A stretch of 64,000 bases of DNA from Lyophyllum atratum (taxonomy: Eukaryota > Basidiomycota > Agaricomycetes > Agaricales > Lyophyllaceae): assembly GCA_014905825.1 (NCBI GenBank), contig JACGCN010000026.1, positions 310,001 to 374,000 on the forward strand, given 5' to 3'. A program made the position numbers and the translations under genes. This document shows, piece by piece, positions 43,306 to 55,910 of this stretch (position 1 is its first letter; each line of letters begins with the position of its first letter). Below the pieces are notes generated by a model. It was not told the origin of the DNA. It ran no database searches and saw only the letters and a program-made list of their open reading frames with translations.

Positions 43306-45678
43306 ATGCCCTCATCTCCAGGTCGCGCAGCCTCTACCTCCCCTGACTTGATTCCTATGGACTTTGCCAAACCGGAGCACCTAACTGCAGGCGAATACTA
43401 CGACGAAAAAGCGACGAGGATAAGCAATCTCATTGACGAAGAACTGAGGGTGAGCAGCTCGTTTTTATTATATCCGCCCAGGCTTAGAGCCCCAATGTCC
43501 CGATAGAAAGAGTCTGCAAGACGGAAGGATGCGTCACGAAGGGAGATCAAAGGTGCGTTTGAATGCCGACCTCGAAGGACAATTGAACCTCATGTCGATC
43601 TCAGTAATGCTGCTTGGACAAGCAGAGTCAGGTACGAAACTCCCATCCCCCGCTTAACGCACGACAAGACCTTGACCTATACCAGGAAAATCTACGCTCC
43701 AAAAACAATTCCAGCTTTTTTACGCCTCCCAAACTCTTGACCGCGAACGGCCGTCATGGCGTCCAGTCGTCTACTTCAACATCCTGAAAGCCGTCCGCAT
43801 GACGCTCGACGAACTCGACTATGAGTTCTCAAATCGTTCCAAGGAGGACTTAAACGCCATCAGCGAAGTCCCCATTGCCTCCTCCTCCTCCTCCCAATCT
43901 CTTCCCTCGAACGCAAATGCAGCAGCAGATGACAGTTTTTGGCAGAGGGAGATCGGGGAACTCCGGGTTAAGCTCCTCCCCCTCGTGGCGATCGAGGACA
44001 CCCTAGCGTCTGAGCTATCTGGTGGTGTATCTGTCTCGGGGGGACGCACGGGCGCCTACGTTCGCGCGGGATGGCAGGGCCTGGTTACTTCGAATTGGCC
44101 GTTGGCGGACAGTAGGCCGAATGGGAAGGCTCATGCTCCAGAGGTTATCCAGCTTGCTGCGCGGACGTTGGCGCAGGCGCTGGAGCCTATCAAGGCTCTA
44201 TGGAGGCATCCCGCGGTAAGACGGCTCGTAGAGTCCAGGAAACTTAGACTCGACGAGTCTGCACCATTGTATGAGTCTATTCTTGCTTCAACGATTCACT
44301 TTCTGATTCTTTCCAACAGTTTCTTGGATGATATAGACCGGATAGTCGAACCCGACTTCTCACCATCAAACGGTATGTGCACAACTTCTCGATCCACTAA
44401 CATACGTGTTACTTAACCCGGTCCTCAGCTGACATCCTCAACGTCCGCTTACAAACGTTGGGCGTCATGGAGCATACATTTCCCATCAACATGGGTGGAG
44501 CAATGTATGACTGGAAGCTGTACGACGTTGGAGGCGCGGTATGTCGAAATCCTGTTCCCAACCTGTCACATTCTGACATACTTGCATTGGATTTTCGCAG
44601 CGTGGCCAGGTATGGGTTCATCTCTAAATCCGCCATTGTAAAAACTGTCTAAATAAGGCGTGCTCTTCACCGCTTTGTCACAGCGACATGCATGGGTTCC
44701 GTTTTTCGATGATGGTGAGATTCATTTTGTATCTTTAGCGCTCCTGCACACGTCGTCTCCGTTCCGTTGTTCCCTTACTTACTCTCTCATGTCCAGCCAC
44801 GGCCATAATATTCCTTGGTGAGTCGATACGAGCGCGATCGTGTCCTTTCCCCCTCAATTGATGTACAACTTTGCCAGCACCGATTAGTGCATTTGATCAG
44901 GTATGTATGAATACCCACCGCTCTATCCCCCGCCCTTCTCAGTACCACTGACCCCTTTCCCACTCCTCTCAGTACCTCGAGGAAGATCCGAAGACCAACC
45001 GCATCGATGATTCCCTCCAACTCTTCAACGCCATCTGCACAAACAAGCTTCTCGTGAACGCGCATCTCGTTCTACTACTAAACAAGGTTATTATTTCTCA
45101 TCATCATTCCCTCCTGTCAACGTTCTCAAGTCCGACTACAGGCCGACCTTCTGAAGAAGAAACTGGCATCTGGGACGAAGGTCCGCAAATAGTGCGTTCT
45201 TTTCATTTCTAAGCCCGGTTGCGCCCATCGGAAGTCTGTTCATTGTCATGATTAACGTGACCTTGAATATTTTGGGACACAGCATCACGAGCTATGGTGA
45301 ACGGCCGAACGTCTATGAGAATGTGTCGGAGTACTTCCGATCACATTTCGTGCAGGTGCACAAGAGGAAGGATATTGCGAAGCGTTCGCTGTATGTGGTA
45401 AGTACCCGTGAAGTGCTGTGCTTCGATCCCATGATTTACTTTCGAGTCCCCGACGATGATCAGCATTTCACTTCCATGCTGGTACGTCAGGTGCTGCCAT
45501 CATAGCGCAGCAAGTCTTGACAAGAAACTGTTATTAGGATATCAAAGCAACACAGAGTATCATAGCTAACGGTGAGTGCCCTTGGCAACCCCCCAGGTAA
45601 GTCTAGGCTGACCTAATACCGCTTCCAGTGGGAGAAGTCATCCTTCGGCGACACATCGAACAGATCGGTCTTGCCTAA
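43306..45678 (+). CDS. Atypical heterotrimeric G-protein alpha subunit
   Basis: Predicted 475 residues in 16 exons (sum 1428 bases), longer than the usual 350 or so. P-loop LLGQAESGKSTLQKQF (G1), RLQTLGVMEHTF (switch I), DVGGARGQRHAW (G3/switch II), LLLNKADLL (G4) and DIKATQSIIANV (G5 region, normally TCAT). The helical domain carries a Ser/Asn/Ala-rich insert (SSSSSQSLPSNANAAAD). Two departures: the catalytic Gln of DVGGQ is Ala, and the N-terminus MPSSPGRA lacks the Gly-2/Cys-3 lipidation signal of signalling G-alphas. Such divergent G-alphas are expanded in Agaricomycetes; GTP hydrolysis is probably slow, or the protein works by another cycle. Switch II is built across a 9-nt exon (44601-44609, Arg-Gly-Gln). 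Confidence 0.9.
44601..44609 (+). other. 9-nt exon inside switch II
   Basis: TTTTCGCAG|CGTGGCCAG|GTATGG. Both flanking introns are in phase 0; the exon supplies Arg-Gly-Gln between DVGGA and RHAW, matching the canonical spacing. Confidence 0.8.
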
Positions 45679-45853
45679 GGAGCATTTCTCTGTCCTTCGA
45701 TAACCGCCTATTTATACCGAGTACATAGACCATACAACCTAAACTCTCTCGCCCCATATGATAGTAACACCAATAGCTACACACGTCAACGCCCCCCGTC
45801 TACCCACCTCACGGAGCCATAACCCGAACCCTAACGTCCCAAGGTCCCATGAC

Positions 45854-47274
45854 TTAGCTAGACTCATAACGACTGATTCGCGGCATAAGCTGTTGGCTCG
45901 ATCTCTGATTCTTCAGGCCCAGCCGATACATCCTCAAGACGCCCCTTGCCTGCAACCCAGACAGCTCCCCCACGACCCTCGCAAACTCCGCGCTCGTTGG
46001 TAGAGTGAAGAGCCCGATCTCGACCTGGCGCAGGCCGCTCAACTCGGGCCGCAGGAGGAGAGAGTCCAGCTCGGCCCAGCCGTCGACCATCTGCTTGAGG
46101 TCGGTGAAGAACTCCAGGCTGATGTGTTCTAGGACATTGGTGGGCGAGACGCTGCTGAGGAGCGTCTGGACCCATGAGAGCGCGAGTGGCGGGTCTTCGA
46201 GTGTGAGCTTGATAGAGCGGAGGTTCGAGTTGATGCTCAGATCGAATGGGTAAACTGGAGAAGCACGCGTGAGTCAGCAGCCTTGCGTTATAAGATGTGG
46301 CGCTCGTCAAGAACGAACGACATACCATCCAAAATTCCCGTCTTGAAATGGAAGTGCTCAAGCGAGTCTCCCGTCTTGGCCAGCAACTTTTCCACAGCAG
46401 GCATGTCGTCGAAATGGGCAACACGCAGCTCACGCAGGCCCTGAAGATCGAACGTCGATCGTGGGCTCAGCAACCAATTCCCGTCGTCCACATACTCCAT
46501 TGTCAAAAAATCAAGACGGGATCGACCTAATGTAATGACCCCTTCGTCCGCAAGTACCATAGGCGTTTCATCGAGATCGCCTGTTGACGTCAGGCCGAGC
46601 ATAGGACCGGGCACGCCTGGCTCCCCTAAAACACACACCGATGCCAGCGCCAGCCCTTGGAGGTTCCGCGAGCCCGCCAGGAGCCCCGCAAGATCCCCAA
46701 CGTGCGTGAACGACCACGATTTAAGGCGTACGAACCTGAGGGAGCGCAGCGAAAACACGTGTTGGACCGCGCTCTGCAGGGATGGAGGCAGCATGGCCCA
46801 GTGCAGGGTCGTAGACTGGGCTCCAAATTCGAGGCGCTTGAGATGCGTGAGCATTCTGAGGAGATGGGGGAACGTGCACTCTGTGGTGACCCATGTCGTG
46901 GAGCGGATGCCGCCCAAAGCTGCCTGCGGGGATGCCTGCCCACCCAACGGGGACCCTTCCAACACTTCGAGCTCGCGGACGTAACAAATAATAGAGGGGG
47001 AGGCGGTAAATAGGCGATGGAGTCGCTTGCATAATTCTGACGGGGAGAGGTGACCTGCAGCCGGGGTAACTTTGAGTGATATTTTAGAGAAGAGGTGGAG
47101 TCGGCTTGTGGGGAGCCATGCATGGCATACGAGGGAACATGTGTTGAGCGTTACAGGGTCGTCATGAAGGTGGTCGATGATGTGGTCGACGAGCTCTTGG
47201 GGAAGTCGCGAGATGGGCTCGAAGTCGTTGATCATCGACTGGGAGGATGAGGGGCGTGTGAGACGAGAGCTCAT
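45854..47274 (-). CDS. F-box protein
   Basis: 449-residue protein from exons 46326-47274 and 45854-46254 (1350 bases, in frame). An alternative ATG 13 codons upstream (47313) is in frame; 47274 (MSSRLTRP) is chosen as the more usual start. The F-box lies at about residues 20-60: ISRLPQELVDHIIDHLHDD, then TLNTCSLVCHAWL and RLHLFSKI. The rest has irregular Leu-rich repeats (LKRLEFGAQ, LRSLRFVRL, LRELRVAHFDD, LRSIKLTLED), probably the substrate-binding solenoid. F-box proteins link substrates to SCF ubiquitin ligases through Skp1; the target is unknown. Such genes are numerous in mushrooms. No break seen. Confidence 0.87.
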
Positions 47275-47313
47275 GCGCTGAGACTCGTTGGCTGGGCTGT
47301 TCTTGTACAGCAC

Positions 47314-49901
47314 CCTGCGGCGACAGCAATGGGCCTACAGGTGTCCGCAAGCAAGCAGACGGGATTGATGCTGCATGCCCCAGTGTGTTGATCGATATCG
47401 ATTACCGATCTTTATGTATACTGTTGTCTTCTTATCGCTGTAAGAGATCATCAGCAGCATGCCTTGATCATGAGGTTCATTAACTGCCTCGACGCCACCC
47501 GTGCCGGTCTCCGGAACATACACAGCCACTGTGTGTTCAAGTTTTTTTTCGCTCCCTTCCTTCTCCTCCTCCACCCATCTCCCATGCTATCCTCTTTTAT
47601 ATCGTTCTCGCTAGCCGTCTTAATACGCCCTAGGAGCACCAACCGAAATTTGATTTTTTATTCAAGGTGCCACTCGCAAGGCGTGATTCCTTCTGACAAC
47701 TTTCATGAACTGCGCTAACCCCATATATTCACTAATTCACACTTTTTCAAAACGCTTTCCGAGCCCGAACGGCGAATGGAGCCCCCCAACATTTTCGACC
47801 CACTGCTTTGGACATCCACACTCCTCTCCGGGCGCCCAACGTGACCTCCAGGCTGCCTTTGGCGCCTTCTCGGACTCTCTCTTCCCCATAGAACTGAATG
47901 CATTGCCCTCCCGGACGGCCGCATAGCCTTATCTATGGACCGCTCATGAACTCCAATGAAGAAGGGATCAACGCTCTGATGGAACCTGCAGGGTATTTAC
48001 GTCGCCACTGTGCGAAGATACGGCCTCACTGGCGGCAGTCCGTGGACCAAGCTCGATAGCGGCGTTGATGATAATTGGGCCCTCTCCACGCTGGATGTGG
48101 CACGACGCGACTCGTGATCATACTCTTTACACGTTCTTTGCGCCCACGTTTTTACTGCGACGTAAGTAAGCAACCACGCGTCCTACAGCCTACACCTTGT
48201 GTCCGGCGCAGATTGTCTTGCTCTCGCTTCAGCCACTGGCTTTTGGCTTGTGTTTCCACTCCTTCATCTTCACTCAGATTTCTTAATCACATCCCGTTTT
48301 CCGCCATTCGTTGTCCGACAGGATACTCTGGTAAGCTCTCATATGTATACTCGAGTATACTTGGCCGCCCGCATGACCCAACACGTTGAGATCTTCCCAG
48401 TAAACAAGACCACTGCTTACCCCGTTTCTTTCGCCATTGCCCAACTTCTGAAACGCTGGTAGGAAGAGTGACTCGTTAGTGCCCCTCCACGTTGCCTAGC
48501 TGTATATCGACACCACTCCGTTTTGGATCCCCCAAAAGGCCATGTAGACGATTATATCTTTCATTGTCAACACCACAAGGACAATGGAAGAGAGCCTTCT
48601 ATTTTTAGTTCTTTGTTCTATACAGCGCTTCCGCGAATAAGTTCTTGCCAAGGAAGGTTCGGCTTCGACTACGCGTCCTGGCCTGGCGAAATGTGGGTAT
48701 TATATGTCTGCCGTTAATAGTAGGAGACCTATCTGGAAGGTCGCTCTACTCGTGTCGATCGATATACACAACGAGGCTTCATGATCACAAAAAGGTTACT
48801 CGCTATCGTGGTTATGACGTCTTGGAGCCTTCCCCACCTTCAAGTCCATGGACATAGCCACGCGTTCCCAATCTCATCTTGGCTCGAAATGAGCGTTAAA
48901 AAAATGCCCATTGCCCAGTTCATTTTGTGGTGACTTGCCGAAATGAAAGAAACCTGCTTATAATTACGATTCATGGCTTGGTAGGATCACTATGTGTCCA
49001 GCACCAGCAGAATATGAAAGTACCCCGTAAAGTGTGGCTATACACGATGCATTCCGCAAGAGCAACTGATGCTCTGGAACTTTTTCTTCTTCCGTCAGGG
49101 CCGGGAGAGGGATGAGTAGCATGATACTAGTGCTACTTATAGAACTCTAGTATATATCTAGCAGGACCAAATCTTTCGAGGGCTAGCAGGTGTGGTACCA
49201 TCAAACCTTTGTAGTGCTGCTGGGAGTACAATATTTGCTCAGGAAACATTATCTGTATCGACTCAGAGCCAATGGCTACTGAATTTTCACCCACGACCGC
49301 AGCAAAGGCCCAAGGGTCAACGCATCGAAGACCTTTCTCATGAGTACTTGTCCCTACTGTCTGTCCAAACAAGACAGACGAAATCAAGAAATTGCCCAGA
49401 CGCCTTGGGATCTTGGTTTCTCTCATCCCCGTCATATCAGCTAATTGTTATGAGAATGATCGCATCCTGGGACAAAGCAGAGATGCTCATCTATGCTCAT
49501 ACCACTCAAGTAGGAAGCATCAGAGGAAATCCGTACCTGTACCTTGCCTGTACCTTGACTGTCGCATGAGCGATAACATGGATGCGTGTCATCGGAACGT
49601 GAATCACCCATGTTTGTCGAATTGCGACATACGAGTAGGTACATTGGATGGATCTCAGACCTAGAGCAGCGAGTCAAGGAACCAAACACAAAATTCAAAT
49701 ACTTTTACAAGCGCTGTCCACCCGTATTAGGTGCATTGAAGATGAAGACTGAGTAGTACAGCGGGCCAAGCCTCCCGAACGTTCATCCAATCGACGACGA
49801 GAACACTAGGCCCTTCACAGAGCATACAACCAGAGCTCACGAATTCCACACCGATCGCAAAAGACACCCATAACTCCACAACCCATGACGATTGCCACAC
49901 T
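47314..49901. other. Long gene-poor region
   Basis: About 2.6 kb with several short frames (for example 48075-48462) but no motif, splice-consistent gene or repeat that I can support. Confidence 0.4.
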
Positions 49902-51309
49902 CTAAACACTCGACTTCTCCACTCTATTGAGCTCTTCATCCGACATCGACTCTGTTTTGCCCGGCAGCGCCGACGTCTCCGTGTCGTCCACAGTATACGT
50001 CGTCCTCGTCCCATGCGATTTCACATGCGTATGCGTGCTCATGCTGCCAAGCTCGTTGGCGGTGCTGCTCCCGTCGTACGTCCGATTGAACCGAAGGAAG
50101 GAGAGAGCCGGGCCTTGGTCGTTCCAAGTCTGGTTAGGCCTGGCTTCGCCCGCTGCAACACGGGATACGATCAGGGTCGGCGCGATGCCCTAAGTAAGGG
50201 AAATCCCGCGTCAGCATCAGTGCGCCATGTGGAGTACATGCAGGGATGGGCAGGGAGGGTAGGGATAGATAATGCATGGGCGATGGATGGGATGGTAAGT
50301 AGGAAAGTAATTATAAGGCACTCACAGTGACAGACGTCCAGAACGCAGACGCAAATTCGGAGGCAGGGCCACTGCGGATATACGCGATCAGCGCGAAGAG
50401 CGTCGCGATGCAATATAGGGCTGATGACTCGATCAGGATTTCGATCACGCCCCGATATGAACGGAGGCCGGGGCCTGCTTTTGAGCGGGAGCCGACTTGC
50501 ACGACGCGGTAGACGATGACGCCGGTGCAGTAGAGCGTTGTGGCGAGGGAGGTGGAGTAGAGGGCTGTTGCGTAGTCGACGCCGACAGCGCCGAAGGATG
50601 TGGAGGTTACGGTTTGGAAGATCGCGATGATACAGAAAGCTATGTGGGGAGGAGGGTGTTTGTGAGTGCGTCGAGGGGGAGGGTGGGTGAGCACATACCT
50701 GTCGTGAGCATTGTGCATATTATTGGAATAATGGTGACCTTCCATGACCTCCCCCATACAACCCAGCACCGCCAGATCTACCACGTCGACTCAATTCGGC
50801 ACACCAAGAGAAGCCAACATGGCAGAATCACTCACGATCACACAATCGGCAAGAACAGCGTTCGCGTCCGAGACCGCAGTCGTCCCAGTAAACCACACAG
50901 GATACTCATTGAGCGCATCAGCCGTAGACTCAGCCGTCTCGCCCCGCGCGATGAACGCGCGCCGCACATACGCCCAATAGGTGGCGTGATGGATAGTTGA
51001 CATGACGAAGAATAGGGTAACTAGCACCGTCATGAGATGCCGCGACTGGGCGGTCCGTTCGGGGCCAGTGACTGGAACACGGGGCAACGGAGAATAAGAC
51101 AATGCGGATGGAAAGAGCTGCGGACTCGGATGGATCACGCACAGATTTTGGAAAGGGCCGTTATGTAGACCGCGACATGGATCCCTATAGAAAGTCTATG
51201 CGTGAGGTGTGGGTGGATTGAAGTGGGAAGAGCTCATACCTCGCATGAGGGATTCGAAATTACAAGCATTGAAGTACGCTTCGTTGATTTCCTTGACCTC
51301 AAAGGACAT
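49902..51309 (-). CDS. Agaricomycete multi-pass membrane protein (7-helix type)
   Basis: Uncharacterised integral membrane protein of roughly 345 residues. Exons on the minus strand begin 51240-51309, 51143-51184 and 50836-51071, followed by three more. Start MSFEVKEINEAYFNACNFES. Helices: GIHVAVYITALS, HLMTVLVTLFFVMSTIHHAT, ADCVIIWRCWVVWGRSW, ITIIPIICTML, FCIIAIFQTVTST, YSTSLATTLYCTGVIVYRVV, ESSALYCIATLFALIAYI and WTSVTGIAPTLIVSRV. The IWRCWVVWGR block is characteristic of a large mushroom family of 7-helix proteins without known ligand. The tail is polar, Ser/Thr-rich and ends VEKSSV. It is a different family from the DUF6533 genes in this window. Confidence 0.82.
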
Positions 51310-51600
51310 GATGCACGGGGTAAAGGTGCGTATGCGGCAGCGATGGACTGGGAGGCAAAGAGGAAAGTAAAACTGGCAGGTCCTTAGTGTCGCTCTCGAT
51401 TCATCAATCCCAAAATGTTTATAACGGTCGAGGGGGAACTGGTATGTTGTTGTTTGCCGACAGAAGCTCTGGGGGGTTGCCGTGATTTCGTGATGATGGG
51501 AACATCACCGTATGATAAGCGCCAGACCGATCGATCCTATAAATATTCGGGTACGCTAGGATTTGCGGGTTCGACGCCACGGTTTTCAGGAGTTTCCGAG
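51310..51600. other. Intergenic
   Basis: Upstream of the membrane-protein gene; a TATAAATATT lies near 51537 but faces no recognised gene. Confidence 0.3.
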
Positions 51601-51898
51601 CATATCGCCGCCTGGCTCCACCGTTGGTCACCGGCGCGAAGAGCATCGCGGACGAGGAGGGGGGTTGAAACCACACCCCGAAGAAATGGCGTGACGAATT
51701 CGCGCTACTCCGACCGAAGAGTTCACACAGGACATAATTGTATCATCAGCATATCGCCGCCTGGCTCCACCGTTGGTCACCGGCGCGAAGAGCATCGCGG
51801 ACGAGGAGGGGGGTTGAAACCACACCCCGAAGAAATGGCGTGACGAATTCGCGCTACTCCGACCGAAGAGTTCACACAGGACATAATTGTATCATCAG
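51601..51898. repeat. Perfect 149-bp tandem duplication
   Basis: 51601-51749 and 51750-51898 are identical base for base, beginning CATATCGCCGCCTGG and ending ATTGTATCATCAG. There is no coding role evident. Perfect identity implies a very recent event, strong homogenisation or an assembly artefact. Confidence 0.95.
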
Positions 51899-53402
51899 CC
51901 TGGAAAAAAGGCTGTGATCTTGGGTATTGGACAGCAGGATTGAAGAGGTCTGCTGACGGCGGTGGTTTTTTTGTCTGTGGATGTCGGAGATGAACCTATG
52001 TTCAAGGTAACCTGATGGAAAGGATCAGTAGCATAGAGGCCCCATGAACTCGCGGGGGGTGTGATGTTGATGATAAAGTACCGTTTCTCATCATTTTTTG
52101 AGATATTTTTATCTTAGACATGTTCGATGTGGACTAGGATTGAATTGGAGGCTGTGTTGGGAGAAAGCGAAAATTCAGTTCATGACATGAGTACGCATGA
52201 TGATTGGCGTTTCCTGAGATGAAAACAAGGATGAAACAACTAGAGGTTCTATAAAAGTCTGGCATATATGGCAGATTTCAGTCGAGACTTCGACCAAATT
52301 TGCACTGGTGTGGTTGGTAGGTGTTTGGAAGGGCACAAATAGCGGTCATGGAAAAAAAAATCCAAAGCGGTATCCCGCCATCCTTCACGTCCTAGGCACA
52401 TCTTTGCAAGAATTCAGCGAGTAGGTGAATAAGGGAAAGAATTTGATGCAGGTCGCAACTGACCAGACAAGAAGCGAGATCAGACAACCCCAAATCGTAG
52501 CGGCGCACGCGCCAGTCCCCGACTCGTAATGAAAAGCCCCGGGCCGTAGATCTCCGCGTTGGCATGAACAATGATGTGTTTACTTAGGCTACCGTGAATT
52601 TCTTCAATCCAAGAAGGATTGCGAGGAGATCGAGTTCGCCAGCAGCTTGCGTACATTTTAACAGAACACGGTCGTCGAATTTAAGTCCGTGTCATTCACG
52701 GTGAGATGGCTAGCACACAGTTCAGTCATCTTATCAGTGATCACAGTATTTTCGCCTCAGTGGCGGCGTCTCGGCGGGCGAGGATGTTTAAAGTCCGTGC
52801 ATAGGCGGGTACCACATGGCAAAATCTCACCCAGAAAAAGCTGGCAAAAAGCTGCATTGGGTGTCCTGCTCACATCTAAAGGCTGTCTAAAGGTTGCTTA
52901 TGTTTCATAAGATGATATCGACTTTGTATCAAGGACGTGAACATGATGTTAGAGAGCCCTTTTTTCGCGTATTGCAGTATCGTAGTAATAGTATAGGGGG
53001 AGGGTATAGGGGAAGACATTCCAGGACATTCGAGAACATTCCCAGTGTTCCCACGGCGCGGCAGTGCAGTTGGCAGGTGGAAGACGGTTTCGTTTGCCAC
53101 AGAACCCTCCCTCTTACTGACGTAAGAGAGTCGGGGAAGATGAGTCCACATAGGTTTCCATGAAGTCTACGATAGCGGCGAGGCAAGACCTTCCAAGAAG
53201 AAGGAAGAGGAAGAAAGGTTCACGATCGAACCTGCCAGTGGCTGAGAGTAGATAAGATAGTGCCTAATCTTAGCTTATATAATTGGCTTCCCACGTGCCA
53301 TACCTGCCGTGGGGAAAATATTTTTGAAAGTGATCGATTTCGACTCATTGGCCTCCGTCGCTCACTCCCATTCTCTGCCTGTCCTTACCGTCGTAAGTCA
53401 AG
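51899..53402. other. Intergenic
   Basis: No gene supported. An isolated TATAAAAG lies near 52252. Confidence 0.4.
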
Positions 53403-55910
53403 ATGTCGACCAGCGGACTCAAGGCAATCGCGCCCGTGCCTACGGCCACGGATTTTCTGGACATTGTATTGTCGAAAACCCAGCGAAAGACTCCAACAGT
53501 ATGCCCAAAGATTTCACATTTTCTTCAGCTGGACTAAGGCTCGGTTCCTGCTCAGGTTATCCATAAAAACTTCAAAATCAGTCGTATCAGGAACTTCTAC
53601 ATGCGCAAGGTCAAGTTTACACAGGATTCGTTCGAGGAAAAACTTGCTGCAATCTTGAATGATTTCCCTATGCTTGATGTGCGTACATGGAGTCATCTAT
53701 CTGCTGCTGGTGCACCTCTAAATGGACATTGCTTTCTTTAGGACCTTCACCCCTTCTTGTCCTCGCTCATGAACGTTCTTTACGACAAAAACCATTACAA
53801 GCTTGCCCTGGGTCAGCTACGGACTGCCCGGCATCTTATCGACCACGTTGCGAAAGATTACTGCCGTCTCCTAAAATTCGGAGATAGCTTGTACAGGTGC
53901 AAGCAGCTCAAGAAGGCTGCTCTTGGTCGGTAAGTCAGAAAATCATTTTGATTCCAATATAAGCTGATCACCTGGGCTCAATGAAGTATGGCAACAATCA
54001 TGCGCCGTCAAAAAGATCCCCTCGCATACCTCGAACAAGTGCGGCAACATATCTCTCGTCTCCCCGCCATCGACCCCAACACCCGAACCCTCCTGATCTG
54101 TGGATACCCCAACGTCGGAAAGTCGTCCTTCATAAACAAGGTCACCCGCGCCGACGTCGACGTCCAGCCATACGCCTTCACCACAAAATCCCTCTTCGTT
54201 GGTCATCTCGACTACAAGTACCTCCGATGGCAGGTAATCGATACCCCCGGTATCCTCGACCACCCTCTAGAAGATATGAACACGATCGAAATGCAGAGCA
54301 TCACCGCGCTTGCGCATCTGAAAAGCTGCGTGTTGTACTTTATGGATCTCAGTGAGCAGTGCGGATACACCGTCGAAGCCCAAGTACGTCTTTCCTCCCT
54401 TCCCTTTGACAACGCAAGCTCAATTCTTTTTTTCATGACAGTGTAAACTATTCCACTCCATCAAACCCCTGTTCAACGGCAAGCCCACCCTCCTCGTCAT
54501 CAACAAAATCGACGTCATGCGCCTCGAAGAACTGCACCCCGACTCCCAGGCCCTCGTCCAAGAAATCATCGACGCCGAGGACGTGCAATGCGTCCAGGTC
54601 TCCTGCCACTCCGAAGAGGGCGTCATGGACCTCAAAAACAAGGCCTGCGACGCGCTCCTCGCCCACCGCGTGGACACGAAGCTCAAGGGCAGCAAGATCA
54701 ACTCCGTGATCAACAGGATACACGTTGCGCAGCCGAAGGCTCGGGACGAGGTTGTAAGAGCGCCGTTTATACCTGAGGTCGTCAAGGAGAGGAAGAAGTA
54801 TGATAAGAATGATCCGGAGCGGAGGAGGCTTGCCAAGGATGTTGAGGCGGAGGAGGGCGGAGCGGGTGTGTTCAATATCAACATGCGCGGTCAGTCTCCC
54901 GTCTCTTGGTATTTTTTGGGGATTGTGTGCTGATGTTATTTTTCGACAGAGGACTACCTGTTGGCGAACCCGGAGTGGAAGCAGGATATCATTCCTGAGA
55001 TCATGGACGGCAAGAACGTCGCCGACTTTATCGATCCCGATATCGCCGAGAAGCTCGATGCGCTCGAGCGCGAGGAGGAGCGGCTCCAGGCCGAAGGGTT
55101 CTACGACAGCGAGGAAGACATGGTACGCACGCCTTTCTACTTTCTTCCCCTCTTCCCTCTTCTCCTTTCCAACGTATTAACCGACCATTCTACTACCAGT
55201 TCGACTCCGATGACGAGCGAGAAGCCAAAGAAGCCACCATCGCCCTCTCACACAAGATCCAGTCCCAAAGCCTCAAAAAGTCCAAAAAGAACCAAGCCCG
55301 CATGCCGCGTACCGCGGGGCTGCGCACGCTCACGGAGCTCACGGACGAGTTGACGAAGGCCGGGCTCGACCCCAGCCGAATCACGGAGCGCGCAACGATG
55401 CTGGCGAAGATGCAGGGTGCGAAGCGGAAGCGGGACGAGGATGTGGATATGGACGATGCAGAGGGGAGCGGGGAAGAGGACGGGGACGCGGAGGGGTGGA
55501 TGGATGTGGACGGGGAGGAGGCGCCGACGAAGAGGGCCAAGGGCAATGCGGGGGGTGTGGTGGCTGTCAACAGGAGGGCGCCCAAGTCGGACAGGAGGTT
55601 CGCTGGTATGCGGGACGAGGCGGTTCGTATTTTCCTCGTATGTTCCTCGTACCGAAAACTGAAGTATGTTTCATTTTACAGCAAGCAAGCCGTGCCGTCA
55701 AGCTACGCAACCTTGGACAACGGCCGCGCAACATGCTCGCCAAAGCGGGAGAGGGCGATCGCGTCATCAAAACCAAAATGGTACGTCACGCCCCGCTACT
55801 TCCTCCACACCCCCAGATCTCTCATCATATCTTCCTTTCTTCATCGACCTATTTAGCCGAAACATCTGTTCGCTGGAAAACGGAAGGGAGGCAAGACCCA
55901 AAGACGTTGA
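53403..55910 (+). CDS. NOG1: Nucleolar GTP-binding protein 1 (NOG1)
   Basis: Essential GTPase of 60S ribosome assembly in the nucleolus. Start [20 protein letters not shown]; the first intron (53502-53556) joins KTPT to [20 protein letters not shown], exactly as in NOG1. The GTPase domain shows [13 protein letters not shown] (G1), DTPGILDHP (G3), LLVINKID (G4) and SCHSEEG (G5). Then come [35 protein letters not shown] and the basic/acidic C-terminus ending [13 protein letters not shown]. An acidic insert ([20 protein letters not shown]) precedes the last conserved block. Circularly ordered G motifs are not present; the order is standard Obg-type. About 640 residues, no break seen. Highly conserved; single-copy in most fungi. 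Confidence 0.95.

Noticed and set aside
45864..46433. 189-codon minus-strand frame in the F-box gene's second half
   Set aside because: Wrong frame relative to the F-box protein and runs through the intron; the F-box frame has Leu-rich repeats and closes at 1350 bases.
47705..48462. Possible small gene in the 47-49 kb region
   Set aside because: Several short frames, no motif, no consistent introns, no promoter.
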